Below, piece by piece: positions 47,346 through 60,437 of a stretch of 64,000 nucleotides of DNA. The notes under the pieces were generated by a model. The model saw only the letters and a program-made list of their open reading frames with translations, did not search any database and had not been told where the DNA came from. The stretch's first letter is position 1. Every line of letters starts with the position of its first letter. This DNA is from Trileptium ribeirensis (taxonomy: Eukaryota > Nematoda > Enoplea > Enoplida > Thoracostomopsidae), in NCBI GenBank assembly GCA_030248225.1, contig JASANE010000801.1, forward strand, positions 47,488-111,487. The letters are read 5' to 3'. The position numbers and the translations under genes were made by a program.

Positions 47346-50300
47346 CCGGAATTCCGATGTAAAGCGTCCGGGCTGGTGAGATGTGGGTCGAATAGTCTCT
47401 TGTGCTTCCCGAATACGTCAAGAGATTTTTGCGGAAGTATATATTGGATAGAGACTGCTGAGAATTTCTGTTGAACTACGTTGAGACCGAATTGGCTCGT
47501 GATCAAACCCTAATTCAGGACTTGGCCTGTACTCGCTTAAACTAATATCATAAAGTATTTTAATGTCCCGTATTAATGCACTAAAGAATTGGAGGTATTT
47601 AACGGACAACAAATTTCAATAAAAACCATGTTCCTTAATACCCAAACCATGTCTCTAACTACCCGTTTTTCGCCAAAACTGGAACGTCAATCAGGTTTGG
47701 GGGTTTGTACGCCAATATGCTTAAAATATTTCAAAAATTCACGTCACTAGATAGAAAAATCTATAGCAAAACTTAAAACAAAAAATATTTAGATCGCTTA
47801 ACTGCAACTCGCGGCACGATCGCTTAAACTTTCGATACAAATCGGCAGCGATTAAAATTGTTTTTTAGTGTCCGGCTATTATAACGTTCAGCCTGTAGTA
47901 CAAAGTGTACGAACAATTATATTAAAAAAAATACTAAGTTAGCAAATCAAATGCACACATGGTTTTTTGTACAGTATTGCGAAGCTGTTCACCTTGGAAC
48001 CACGGTGAAAAATATTCGCGGACGTTATTACTGTCTAATGCTATGACATTATGAGTGTTCAGTCGCAGTGTTGTGTACATTATCAGCATATCTACACACA
48101 GTTCGCGCCACAATTGAGTTACGAGCGATTGAAACCCACAAAATCATGCATAAATCAAAGGGGATCCGAGAGCTTGTAGTATTAAGCTAGAACGGGTATA
48201 TTGGTCATAGATACATTCAAACAAATCTGACCATTTTCAGAATCCTCCAAAACATTTGTACCAACAAATGCAACGACTTATAACATTACGTTGAAAATCC
48301 CGGAATCGTTGGAAAGGTCGGGGAGAGGTCTCATGAGATACAGGACCATTCCAAAAAGGGTACATCGGTCATATATACATTCAAATGAATGACTCAATTG
48401 TTTTCAGTGACCCCAAATAAAGGACTACAAGCTATCGTAAAAGACCCCATAAGAATATCTATAGAAAAAATTGCACGGACGGACGTATGGGAAACCAGTG
48501 TGCATACAAAGAAATAATGCTTACTCGCTTCGCTCGCTACGCAACTGCAATATAATTGCACAAAAACACGGCGTTCTCTGCCCAAATACCCGCAGCATCA
48601 TTATGACCGCCAAGACCGGCAGATGCTGACCAGTTCTGTGATCCGGAGTACAGCCTAAAAGAAAGTCGAGCGTGACAAGGCATACCAATGGCATATTTAG
48701 TGCACTCATAGAAGTGGGCTAATGCGGCTAAACCAAAGCTATGAGTGGGCGCATGTGAGTACAGCGTCAAACCTTTAGCCCGTCGTGTACATACCTGAGC
48801 AGCACTAGGCGCTATCGTCAAAATTACTACATGGGTGCTGTCTAAAACACACCGCTATGCCCTTGACTAGGCGATATTACCAAGATTTGGTGGGCGCTGT
48901 CCAACTTAGTCCCTTTTTGTGTTCCTGGGTTAACCAAATAAATGACGAGATTGCTTTGTTTGTTGGACGTTGTTTCAAACAATGCCTAGCGGGCGCTGTC
49001 TATAAAACACTTTCGTTAGTGTGTAACCGTCTGAAAATTGTGTGGTTCTTTGACTCAACGCAATCAAGACGATCACGTCGGTTTGTGCTTTACGAAAGTG
49101 TATCACGTGATAGTCGCTCGGAAAGTATCCTCTATAATAAAGCTAATATAGTAGGTTGGTTCTGAAATGTAGAACGGTGAACTTGAAAGCGATCAGTATA
49201 GCTTTGTAGTTCTTTGAAACATTTTATAAGCCAGCGGGTGCGGGCGCAGTCATCTACGGGATCTAATTTGTTGTTGCCACTTGGAAGGGTCCACTTCCAG
49301 ACTAAACACATCACCATATATTAGTCTCAACACAAACCACTTTTTTCTTTAATCCGACATATTCAAAAGGTAAAAGCTCGAGAATTCGCTGCAGAACCTA
49401 CTCCAAACGCGGGGTGCTAGATTTGAAAAAGGCACAGTGGTACAGAGTTCATTCCGTGGTGACGTAGTTAAAAAGGCTGAAATTCAGTTTTGTATATAAG
49501 GCAAAAAGTATATTGACCTGTTGGTCCTTTTGTATTCGACTGCGAATTTATAACAAACAACTGCAATACAAAATGTCTGTCGCTAGCTCGCGACTCGCTC
49601 GGAATTCATTCTGTTGCAAAAACATCGAAATGCTACAGTCATTTTAGGCGGGTACTGTCTCAGCAAAAGATCAGAGCTTGTCGGTGTATTAGCAATGAAG
49701 GGTAATTTTAGGCGAAGCCTGAATCATGGCACTATTTTTATATTATTGGAACACGAAAAATAGCATGGCTCCAGTCACAGCCATTGCTTGCAAGTAACTT
49801 TTAAGCTTGGTAGTAAAATGGCTGAACACAAGTTGCATAAAAACTCTAATTTCACAGCTTGGATTTTGCTACAGTTACGGACAGAAATAAAAGCTGTTCA
49901 CTTGGTATTCGCCAAAATGCTTTTGCCACAAATGCAATATACTGCAAATCACAAAATAGCAGCACTTTATAGTAATAAGAAAATACCTGGAGCTATTTTT
50001 GTTACGATAGAGATTCAATTCTAATCTGATTACGATCAAAATGGAGACGCGAGATCACCTGTAAGTGTGATAGCGCTAGTTATACAATCAGACTTGGCGA
50101 AAAATATGGCAAAGCGTTTGAGATAAAATACCGTTTATTAATGAAGACGCGGTGACAGAAATCGAAGTTTTTATCAATTTCAACCTAATTCTCTAATTAG
50201 ATCTCACAAGGGCTGCGCCTAATCTGACGGTTTGAGCGGGTCAACATTTTAGATAGAGACGTTCGATTTCTCCAAAAATTTCGCTCGAAAATTTTATTAT

Positions 50301-51095
50301 GCTCGATCGCTAAAAAGTCAACAATTATATCCGCCAAGGACTCGTCAACCTGATATCAACAATACTGTGGATCCTCAACAACAAGTTTACATCCAGAGTC
50401 TCGATCAAAAATAACTGCAATTGAAATCGATGGAAACTTTATAAAAACTTGGAATTTAATTCTACCTGACTCCATGTGGCTTTAATAGCAGCTAAATACA
50501 AGTCGATCGAAATTTCGGTCATATCGATTCTGATTTTTTACTTTGCACTTATTTCTGGCCCCGGCTGTATAGCGATGCAACCTGCTTATGTGCCAGAATA
50601 AAGAAATCCAGAGAAGTGTTCATATTCGTGGTAGACCGCAAAACAACGATTTCGTCATCTGGGTCCCTGCTGGGAATCCGTTGGCCGAAAATTAAATGCC
50701 TATAATGTTTTCTCGCATCAATTATTGAGTTCTCCTTAAAATACATTTTCATGCACACAGTTTACAGATAATACATAATAATACTGAGCATCAATAACAT
50801 CTGAAAGCTCCTGGACAAGACCCCAACACCAGGCCGTGTAGCAATAATTATAAATGAGAAAGTATTACTTTTGAGCGTTTGAATCGACCCATATTATGTA
50901 CTGAATGGATGCTAAATACTAAATATTTAAAGAACAAAGCGAAGGAGAATTGAAACAATTTCAGTGCTAAATGCAATGAGCGTTTTATGGTTCGTTTCAC
51001 GGCGATTTCCGCATGGCGATATCGCCGAAAGTTGACCGTCGACCACGTTTCACTCGATAACCACACCGGGGCGGTACTCCTTGCCGCTGTTCTAG
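47346..51095. other. Noncoding interval between repeats and the ACAP 3' end
   Basis: No gene is seen. Three short, diverged segments containing GGGTGCTGT or GGGCGCTGT lie at about 48832, 48890 and 48991. The rightmost part (50848-51095) should be the ACAP 3' UTR on the minus strand; no clear polyadenylation signal was found. Confidence 0.4.
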
Positions 51096-51328
51096 TTATC
51101 TGCTTGCGACTTCGTTTGACGAATTTATACAATTCCGCATACCAATATCGCGATTATTATTATTGTCGATCGTTGCAAGTCGGCCACTTTCTGTCTGAAC
51201 CGGTATCGCGCGTTCACTCTGTGGCGTTATTTTGCCGATTCCCACGCCTGGAGCAGCAGGCGTAGATAACGCTGACGTGGATGCCATTAGCGTAAAATCC
51301 TTCACTACTTCGGTAAACGTAGCATCGT
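51096..51328 (-). CDS. ACAP: ACAP last exon
   Basis: Acceptor CGCTTTAG|ACGATGC on the minus strand, phase 1 in, stop TAA at 51098-51096. It encodes DATFTEVVKDFTLMAS, aligned with the DIFRDFSQMAS tail of ACAP2. A lineage-specific Ser/Thr/Pro-rich and asparagine-rich end follows (IDNNNNRDIG). Confidence 0.85.
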
Positions 51329-54300
51329 CTAAAGCGCAAAATGTGACATCTGACAAAACGTTTCTTTGATCACAATAACCAGAGACTGCAAAAAAGGCAT
51401 CTCGTGAACTCTTCTATCTGGTTCCGTCTAAATCTTAATCGCTCATGTGTGCCGCTCACATTAGTTTATCGTACTAACACCGGATACGTTCGGTTATTGT
51501 GCCATACGATATTTACAGCAATAAGGGTCTGTCGCGTTTACAATACAAACGAGTAGGTTTGAAAAATTTTACTAGAATCTCGCAAGCGAGGAAAAACGGA
51601 GCGAGCGTAGTTTCACTTTTAAGTTATCATTTTGTGTAATCAGTCGTATCAGGTTGTGTTTCATTACCACCCTAAATCCTCAAGTACCCTGAATTAATTT
51701 AAAATCCTAAAACATCGCCAACCCTAAACACATCTAAAATAACTGACAACGCATCAAGTATTTGTGCTGGTCTCTGCATAACTAAACCATCGTATGCAGA
51801 GTACCAAAGCCTACTGGCCTTGTCCGCAGAGGGGGGACCAACACTTTTCGAATCCCCCATGTTCCTGAGATTTCCCCCATGTCAGCCCAACCCCCACACT
51901 CGGCCGAAACCGACATGTTCAACTAAATCCAAAATTTTTAGTCTGAAAACTTATGTTTTTTATTTGCAAATTGTTTTTAAACATTAATTACCACTATTTA
52001 TAATGCTAAAACGTCGTTTTAAAGTTTCAAAACGGCAGTAAAACTACATGAAAATATTATTTTAATATTTTTATGCAAAATTTATTCCCCAACTTTAAAA
52101 TTACGCCGATAATGAACATGGGGCCCTCTAAGTTCCTCCCCCCCCACTTTTCGGTGGGTTATGGACAGGCCATGCCTTTATAGACCATCTTTGGTACACT
52201 GTACGCAATACATAACCAAACTATACTGTGATAGACTATGTTCTCAAAAATTAGGTTCATTTATGCTATTAAAAACCTTTGAAAGGCATGAAATATTCCT
52301 GCTGATCTACATATAACCAGAGCATTGTATTCAGCATACCGAAATACCTCTATACACTATTTCTGATGCCATGTACAAAACTACTGAAGACAGACTATTT
52401 TTTGGGAATCGCGCTCATTAACCGTAAATCTATTAAAACCCCATAAAAGACATTATATATACTCGATGGACCCTATATTACCATATCATTGTAATCAGCC
52501 TTCAAAAAAACTATATAGCGCATTCTTGATACATAATCAACGAAATAAAAACATCTTGAAAATCGGGTTCGTCCACCGCTAATCATTGAATCCCCATGAA
52601 AAAGTATAATATACTCAAGTTGGACCGTACCTTCTTAACCTGCTTGCTCTCATTATCATGTAAAACACGCAATAACCTGCCCAACTCTGAAAACTTTTTT
52701 GTCAAAGGGTCGCCGAACTATATTCTGGCCTACAACAACCAAGGGAGTGCAGCTGCCACAAAAAGATCTGGTCAGTAAGTTTGCAAATCTCAATGAGTTG
52801 ACTCAGAACAGTACAAAAGTTTCGACAGGAAGTCTATGGGCTGCGAAACACTGGTACCCGTATGGCGATATTTGGCAGAAACCCTTAAAATCCTGTTTTT
52901 TTGCCATTTTGATGCGAAATAGGGACGGAGCTGTTCGCGTTCAACTAAAGGGCACATCTCCAGCACTTTTGCTCTCGAAACAAAAATTTTGTCGAAATGG
53001 ATCCAGCCGAAGACGACTTATGAATGACAGACAAAAAATGTTCACCATTTCTTCGCTTCAATAAAATTTAATAAATACAAAATAACATCAAACAACCATG
53101 AACGAACGCGCAGATAAGGCTTACATTTATTGTGCCGTGTAATGTAGCTATCAACTAGATGCTTCGCACGGGCTGTTGTGTTGGGTCATATGTTCAACCT
53201 GAAGCCAGTTACCTTGTGATCCATGCTTCTATGGTCACGCGTTAATTTGTGAACCTGCATAATCACGACCATGGCATATAAATTCATCTTTTGTCAATTC
53301 ACATCAATGGAATAAACGACATATCGAGGACTTCAATGACATTTTCTTAGTGCCATAATGATTAATGTTAGCAGCAACATTTACTTGGTTCTAATAAAAA
53401 GCGACTCTAAATGTAAAAATTAAGATGTTGGTGTGAGTTGAACCAACACCTTATGTATTGCTAGGACGGGAAAGCACGACAGGCTACTCCACCGGGTTCT
53501 AACAAATGTGTCCTGCATTACACGAAAAGCTATCTACCCGAATTTTGCTGTTAGAGCCAGCAAAACCGTTACAAAACTATTACGGAAAGACTTGCGTCCC
53601 CTTTTATATCATAGCCCATGCATCTTTCTTGTTTGTTCAGGCAGTGTTTAAAAAAATCCTAAAGATTGTAGCAGCAGTTGTTTAGTTTCTTCAAACGTTA
53701 CGCAGCAGCAGAGGAACAATAATTAATGGTTGTCATTACCTAACGCAAACCTAATAGTAAAAGATTATTGAAATACATTTTCTAGGACTGCAAACTCAGA
53801 CAACTCTAAGAGAAAATACGAATAGATACTACCCTTTTAGCAGATTTGCCATAACTAAGAAAACTGGAGTTAGACGCCTTCGGATCTGAATTTATCGAAG
53901 GAACGCTTACCAAATCCCGACCATTCATCGTCCTCCCGTATTTCGGAATTAAGCTTGGCAAGACGGAGTCTGCAAAACAAAACAAAATTCTACCGAAAAC
54001 AAAGAAGCATCGCAGCAATTTGTTTTAAGCTTCGAAGCCGTTCCAACAGCGCAATCAGAATTTGCGTGGCATCATATTTTGTTCACACTTTTTTGATGTT
54101 TGAAACACAGAAATTGTAAGGACAATCTAATTCACAAATTATAAAAAAACTGTTTTTGAACAAAAATACCCGGTATTATTATCATCCATTCAAAATCGAC
54201 TGCTGCCGAATACGTAACGTTCTAACAGTATTTATTATTTAGAAATTAGCAATAACTTTGTCTTTTCCGACAAATCACTTCATCTGATCAAACCGTATTG

Positions 54301-57300
54301 ATTATCAGCGATTCTTGCTGTTTAACTTCTTTTGCTGATTAACTGAATAAATTTATTGATACCTGCCTACATGGCTTCCAAGGATTTGCCATGTAGCTAG
54401 TTTTTTCTAGTCTGCTGTAAGCTGCGCACTCATTAGTTGTGTCCATTTGTAAAGGTTTATCCATAGGAATCCGTCGGTCGGATCCAGGCAACATGTCACA
54501 TAGGTAGGTGGGTGCGGGGCTCCAGGGCAGGCGACACCTCGGGCGGGGTGGGTGGTGCGGCGCCCTGGGGGCGGGGGCTGCGGTGCTTCGCGACGGCGGC
54601 ACCTAGGGGACGAGACGTTCGTCGCCTTGAAAGGAGAGGCCTGCTGCCTCGGGGTGGTGGGGTTGCGGCACCTCAGCGGGTGCTATGGCGCCTCGGCAGG
54701 TGCAGCGTTTCGGGACAGGGGGGCGAAACCACGGATGGGTGGCACGTTCGGGGTTACGGAGCCTAGACAACGATTGCGGAACCTAAGAAGTGCGAGCGGT
54801 AAGCTTCCGGACAGGAATGTGGCGCCTCAGGCGGAGGTGCGGTGCTTTTAGAAGGTGCAGCACCTTGAAAGGTACCGACCTCGGGGGATGGAAATTTGGA
54901 CGTGCAGTACCTTGGGAGGAGGGGCACTGAGTGGAGCGCAGCGGGGACACCTCGGGATTCTTCTACCGCGAAATCCAGGATCCGCCACTGCCTAGAAATT
55001 TACTGGATATTATAGGTGGCAAACAGCCACGTTTTTCAAGTCCTTGCTCCACTCGGCTCTTCGTCAAAGCTCTTCTTCTCGGTTCGGCTTTTCCGATAAC
55101 AAGCTAGAATTAACTCAGGCTACCAACAACAAAAGTTTGCGGCTTCCTAATATTAAGAGAACACATATGCAACCCCTGAAATAAACTATTATAGTCGTTT
55201 AAGAGCCGAGCAGATGTATTCTCTACTGCTCTTGCTTTTGGCATACTATTGTGCTATAACATCACTTGTTATAATAAATGCTTGTTGTTGTACAAGAAAG
55301 CTTTTAAGAGCCAAACTCAGATTTTCCCTATACACTAGACTCCTCTCTCTCAAACATATCTTGGGCTCTGGCTACGCTCTTCATATATCATGACAGACTC
55401 GGCTCGGCTCTAGAACTGAGCCGAGCCTAGAGCCCAAATTCTTAATTGCATTGAAACTTCGTCGTTATTTTTTCACGTTAATTTAACCCTGAATCTGAAG
55501 TAGATCTCGTATCCATGTAAAAGAATTTATACAAGGCATAACGCTACGATGTAAAATGCATTTCATGTAAAATCTTTGAACAAGATTTGAACAGTTTAAT
55601 TTTATGTTCACCGTGTTACAAAATACGTTTTAATGAACTGGTTGTGCTACACAAGGTTCCCTTATAATAGCCACAAACACGTATGACTACGGTAATTTTG
55701 CCGGAGATGCATACATAAGCAAACGGAAGTGTAAGCCAAATTCAACTTTTTCAAATACCTACGGAAATTATAAATTAAAAAAGTCTTAAAATAAAAATTT
55801 TAAGCAGAAAAATAAATTTTGTCTGCGCCATTTTTAACCACTGTACACAAAGTGTCTTAAAAATCAAAGATTAGTTTTATTCAGACTTCATTATGCACTA
55901 TAATTATATGTTCATGAGGCATATATCTGTTCATGAGGCCCTGCGTAGGCTACAGCAATGTATCTCTATAGTAGTTGTTGACAATACCGGAGTTGCCAAT
56001 CAAATTGCTTGCATAAAGGAGCGTACTAGCTATACAACTAATGTTCGTAGAGCTCGAGTTTGCTGTGACGCCTCAAATCACAAAATCAACTCACAGCGTA
56101 ACGATGTCCGCGTTTTCCGCGTCCATAGCGATATCGAGTGGCGTCTGGCCACCGTCAATTGTTCGCAGTTGCTGATTCGCACCACGCTTCAATAACTGAC
56201 ACAGAAGGCTGCAAAAGCAAAATTACTCGTCGTGAAAGTATTTCTGAACGCTGAAATTAGGTTAAAGTTTGGTGGTTATTTCATACTTATGCAGTAGTTT
56301 GATGTATAATTTCAAATTTTCTTGTCAACGTTCAATAATAAATTCAGAGCAAACTTAAATAATTGTCGCGGTGGGTGGTTATCCGCCGTTTAAATGACTA
56401 CTTTACTCCGATTGAACTGCAGGTGAGGACATCGACTATTAGGATTGGGTGCGGAGGACGACTATTTGGAGAGGAATCAACGACTATTCCAAGCGAGGCT
56501 CAAGGACAACTTCGAGTGGGAAATCATTCGGATTCAGTTTTTAGAACGGGGGGAAGTCCATTGAGAAGCGGTCAGTTGCCCCCTGCTACACTCATAAGGT
56601 TAAATAAATTCATGTTTATTATACAATTCTGACTTATGTAAACTACCAAAATTATACTTGCTGGCATGCGCTGTGGATCCCCCAGTTCGGAACTGGGGAG
56701 CCGAAAATATCTATGGGGTGGTTCTCTAGTTCATTTGGGAGTCCTCCCAGTTGAACAGGTTGATCAATAGCAACTGTTAGAAAACGTCAAAAACGTGTAA
56801 TTTAGCAACTGACTGCAAATGCGGTTTCATAAGTTAGTCGGTAGTGAAACTACATTTGTGAGCGGAGCTTGGGCTGTGGCATTACGAATGTACTCAATTT
56901 TATGTTCTTGTAACTACATTGCATAGGGCATAGGGCTTTATCATTGGTAAAAATATTATATTTGAATTCTTCGACCCAAAAACCCTATAATGGTTTGATC
57001 AAAACGATTCTATTTCAATAAATAACACAAATATTGCAAAATTCTCTATTTTAGCTGCATAAGCTTAACTAATTAGCTAATTACTAATTAACCACTCAAA
57101 ATTTCTTAATCCCAAATATCAGGTGCACACTCTGACATGATAGGCTTTCAAACAAAAAAAAGTTTTTTTAAAATCCGTTCAGTGGTTCTTGAGATCCGTC
57201 GGACCGAACGAACGAACGGACGGACATCGACCTTTTTACTCCCAGACAGAAAATAAAAACGCTTCGCTCGGGTTCGCCGAGCTCCGCTCAACAATTTTTT

Positions 57301-60300
57301 GTGGTTTTTAGCCTTGCAGGGGAAAGATGTGGATTTTTAGTCGAAATACGAAAAATTCATGTATTTTTAGCCCATCAGAGAAAAATTCGGTAATTTTAGT
57401 TATCAGGGAAAGCATCTGTAGTATCTCTGTTGCATGAACTGGACGAAGCCAAACTTTACCCCGGGGCATGAGCTGTGAAACCTGAGGCAGGTGGAAATAC
57501 CTGGCCCCCATTTGGAGAAGCCAGCAACTACAACTATGAAACATGGCTGGAATATTTATTTGCGCCAGAAAACAATAATTAAATACGAAAGCTATCATTG
57601 TGTTGGGTTTCTTATTTTAGAAAAAAAACTTCATTCCATGTGTCGACCACACAGATATTGATAATAACAATTAACACCACTGAATAGTTCGGACGTTATT
57701 TATTTTCCTAAATTCATTGTTAACAAAAATACCTCAGGTTACGCGTCCAATTAGACGCGCTATGAATTCATTTTAATTCCGCTGGCTCCACACCAATCAG
57801 CTCATCAGACTTAAAATTTTATTGTGCACAGCCTTTCATAATCACACAAACCCACCAGTTTCAAAAGAAATACATATTAGAGTAAGAGTATAATTACAGA
57901 TAAAAATATAATACCCAGTGTTTCCGGTAAGACATGCAATGTGCAATGCTGTGAGGCCATCGGAATCTTGAACGTTCAGCTTGGCGCCGTTCAGCAGGAG
58001 ATATTCAACGATTTCTGGGCTTTCCTGAATTATTGATACAAACATCTGGCGATAAACCAACGCGTGGGTCAGATAACTGCAAACCACTGCCAAAACTCTA
58101 TTGGACTGGTGGAAGTGTGAAACGAAGTAAAATTATATACCGAAAAATCGATGTTCCTCATTAGATATGCGGAGTTTAGTTAGTTGGTCGTTAAGTTACG
58201 CATTTTTATCATTATCTCACAATAATTTGTGGATCCTTCTGCTCAATTGGGAGATGTTCCAGATAAATTTGTGGGAGTCGCTCTCGTGTATTTTCGGTTT
58301 ACTTGGCCTTGATTTGGTGGATCGCCAGGTATGTAGAACAAGTCAGGGTTATTGGCTATACCAAGTGTTTATGATGGCTCCTTGAAAAGAGTATCAAAAC
58401 TCGTGCCATATAAACACACCGGACGTGATGCGACCTATTTTGAGCTTACCCCATTGGTTGCGGCGGTTGCCCCCTCATTTTGTGGGGTTCTTGGTTTTGT
58501 GATAACAATTTTTAAGATCCACCCAGTTTTGGAGTACGTTTAAAAATTTTTCTGGAGCCCTCTTACAAAACTAGGCGGGTCGAGAAAATTTTTTTCAAAG
58601 GATCCTCTAAAACTGAGTGGAGGAGATCGCAACAATTTTGTCTGCAAATCCACGTCCCCCAATAGTGAGGGGTAACCCCTGAACCAGGGGATAAGATCAA
58701 AATGATTCGCGTCATGAACGGCCGGTTTATATGGCGATGGCGAAAAGTGTTATACTCTTCTCAAGAAGCCATCACAAACTCTTGGTTTTACCAACTCGTG
58801 TGAACTAATGCCCTGAAAATTTCTAAGGTCGTGTATCAATATCTATTTGCAATATTTTAAAACAATCTCCACAGACTTTTCTGAAACAAATGTTGAAACA
58901 GATGGTCTATCGCTCCAGCTTTTGCGTTTTGATGAGCGACTGAGCTGTTATCTATGCCCAAACAGCAACTAAACTTAGAGGGAAATTTTGGGATAAAGTA
59001 GACACGAATAATGGGAAATCAACTGGGAACGACAACAGAAAATAAACGATAGGATCACTAGCGATGGGTAATACAAGGCAAGGGCTAGTTACAAACACGG
59101 AACTGGGAGTAGCAGTTATCGCTAAATTTCTAGAGCTTTGACACAACTTTCACGGGAAATGAGCGCCACTCGCTCAAAAGTCTATGTAACGATAACACTC
59201 AATAATCCTTAGTCCAACTGCTACTTTTTCGTCGAAAAAATCCTACAAAACGCAGCTCCTGAGATAAAAACATCTGACAGTGCCGTAATGAAAAATCAAC
59301 TGAACTGAATCTTATCAAATCTTAAATCTCACCGTCTGCACGGCTTCAAACAACGGAGTCCTGTGAGCGGCGTCAGGACACGTGGAATTGACGTTGGCAC
59401 CCCGCGCTAGTGCGGTCACAATGCCGCCCATATTCTTGGCACTCACAGCTTCGTAGAGCGATCGATTGAGCAGCGATACTGTTGACCGGGACACAATTTG
59501 ACCTTGCGTCGCGTCTGGTTCTGTTAAAACACTAGCGCCAACACCGTTTCAACAAATTATGACAATAAATATGGACTACGCAGCTGGGATGTATGAAGGC
59601 CCCTGACTTTTATAACAATAAATCTTAAAACATACCGCTGATATTCTATAAACTATTACGATTTCGAAAGTCAAAAGTGGAACGCTCATCAGATTAATAT
59701 TCCGTATGGTATTAGGCCAATTCGCCAAAAGCTATGTACTTCGAATAGTTTAGATTAAGATAGTTTAAGCATAGAAAAGCCATAAATATTCTCAAGGGAA
59801 CGTCAATTTCACAGTAACAAACACATTGAAAACTGCGAATTATTTTAAAAATAATTAGAAAAACACCTACTTTTCGCCTTGCTGTCAGCAAGATTCGAGT
59901 CAGACCCGGCCGAGCTAAGTTTGGTCTCGCGAATGGTTGACTCCGAGTCGGCGCCTGAAAAATTGGGTTTATACTGTAAAGTATTGACTGACTATTGGTA
60001 CTGACAAAATTGTGGCAAAACATTTAATTACGAATTCATGAGATGTCGATTTGATTTTATTTAAAAACAGCAAAAATATTTACCGTAACACTTTTTATTC
60101 GACTACCTAATTTTCATAACAATGTTCTTTCAAACTCTAACTAAACCAGAAAAGTTATTGCACTAATATTTTGCGTAAAGACATCATGCTGAAATGACAG
60201 GAAATCGCACACAAATACATTATTAGCTTGGACGACTACATTAATATATTATAAAGAATTTTAAAACCTCCATCATTCAGTTTTCCAAACAAGGTACAAA

Positions 60301-60437
60301 AATTCTTTGAGTCGCTTTACATTACATAGCATATAGAAATTATCTCCAAAACGTAGCAAAAGTTACTTATAAAACGAAGAATTCTTACCTACTTCAAAAG
60401 ACACTTTCTCCAAACTAAGCGACTCAGTGGAACAATT
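51096..60437 (-). CDS. ACAP: ACAP-type Arf GTPase-activating protein, 3' exons (ANK repeats and C-terminus)
   Basis: ACAP proteins (Arf-GAP with coiled coil, ANK repeats and PH domain; centaurin-beta) inactivate Arf6 on recycling endosomes and plasma membrane. Only the C-terminal part is in the window. Exons in coding order are 60437-60389, 59954-59871, 59520-59333, 58024-57915, 56208-56095, 53969-53911 and 51328-51096. Every junction has AG/GT and phases join without a gap. The landmarks are LYEAVSAKN...ALARGANVN, RTPLFEAV, VEYLLLNGAKLNVQDSDG, LHIACLTGNTG, LLKRGANQQ, ENADIVTLLRLAKLN and FTEVVKDFTLMA. These match the ANK repeats and C-terminal tail of vertebrate ACAP2/3 in order. The BAR, PH and Arf-GAP exons must lie beyond base 64000, or between 60438 and there. 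Confidence 0.9.
51329..53910 (-). other. ACAP intron
   Basis: Noncoding. It includes C-rich patches near 51850-51900 and 52140-52160 and an otherwise AT-rich sequence. No transposon protein is seen. Confidence 0.5.
53911..53969 (-). CDS. ACAP: ACAP small exon (LLRLAKLN)
   Basis: 59 bases; acceptor TTTTTGCAG|ACTCCG and donor GATTTG|GTAAGC, phase 2 in and phase 1 out. It encodes LRLAKLNSEIREDDEWSGF, matching LRLARMNEEMRESE of ACAP2. Confidence 0.9.
54480..54970. repeat. GC-rich island of degenerate short repeats in an ACAP intron
   Basis: About 500 bases far richer in G and C than the flanks. They are built from variants of GGCACCTCGG/GGCGCCTCGG/GGTGCTATGGCGCC spaced 15-40 bases apart. Open frames here (54512-54851) are a by-product of base composition. 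Confidence 0.7.
55060..55435. repeat. Cluster of GAGCCGAGC-like repeats
   Basis: Copies of GAGCCGAGC, CTCGGCTC or close variants recur, for example near 55056, 55083, 55203, 55390 and 55421. The last two form the inverted pair ACTCGGCTCGGCTCTAG / CTGAGCCGAGCC. It lies in an ACAP intron and has no known function. Confidence 0.6.
56095..56208 (-). CDS. ACAP: ACAP exon, third ANK repeat
   Basis: Acceptor CTTTTGCAG|CCTTCT and donor TTACGCT|GTGAGT, phase 2 in and out. It encodes LLCQLLKRGANQQLRTIDGG, then QTPLDIAMDAENADIVT. ACAP2 has CLFLKRGANQHATDEEGKDP at the same place. Confidence 0.93.
57170..57300. repeat. Transposon-like tail with GAAC/GGAC repeats
   Basis: Contains TTCTTGAGATCCGTCGGACC followed by ACGAACGAACGGACGGACAT and a CGCTTCGCTCGGGTTCGCCG palindromic segment. 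Related CGCTTCGCTCG and GGAGCGAGCGTAG motifs occur near 48527 and 51597. It looks like the end of a dispersed noncoding repeat. Confidence 0.5.
57915..58024 (-). CDS. ACAP: ACAP exon, second ANK repeat
   Basis: Acceptor AATAATTCAG|GAAAGC and donor ACTGG|GTATTA, phase 0 in and phase 2 out. It encodes ESPEIVEYLLLNGAKLNVQD, then SDGLTALHIACLTGNTG, a full ankyrin repeat with the TALH tetrapeptide. Confidence 0.94.
58350..58800. repeat. Foldback repeat in an ACAP intron
   Basis: The left arm (about 58355-58455) reads TACCAAGTGTTTATGATGGC, CTTGAAAAGAGTA, GCCATATAAAC and ACCTATTTTGAGCTTA. The reverse complement of 58690-58790 reads AACCAAGAGTTTGTGATGGC, CTTGAGAAGAGTA, GCCATATAAAC and AATCATTTTGATCTTA. 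The spacer is about 230 bases and there is no coding frame. Confidence 0.85.
59333..59520 (-). CDS. ACAP: ACAP exon, first ANK repeat
   Basis: Acceptor TTTTAACAG|AACCAG and donor CAGACG|GTGAGA, phase 1 in and phase 0 out. It encodes SLLNRSLYEAVSAKNMGGIV, then TALARGANVNSTCPDAAHRT and PLFEAVQT. This is the start of the ankyrin block of ACAP proteins. Confidence 0.93.
59871..59954 (-). CDS. ACAP: ACAP exon, linker
   Basis: Acceptor ATTTTTCAG|GCGCCG and donor CGAAAA|GTAGGT, phase 1 in and out. It encodes ADSESTIRETKLSSAGSDSN and LADSKAK, a serine-rich, charged linker expected between the Arf-GAP domain and the ankyrin repeats. There is no domain motif; support comes from splice sites and phase. 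Confidence 0.75.
60389..60437 (-). CDS. ACAP: ACAP exon, linker (tentative)
   Basis: 49 bases bounded by GGATTTTAG|AATTGTT and GAAGTAG|GTAAGA, ending in phase 1 to join the next exon in frame. It encodes NCSTESLSLEKVSFEV, linker-like and without a domain. It could be a chance open segment. Confidence 0.5.

Noticed and set aside
50848..51132. 94-codon minus-strand frame as a separate gene
   Set aside because: It overlaps the end of the ACAP last exon in another frame and continues into its 3' UTR; no domain is visible.
54512..54851. Overlapping open frames of 84-99 codons read as genes
   Set aside because: They are long only because the patch is GC-rich and repetitive; the peptides are G/R-rich without any domain and lie in an ACAP intron.
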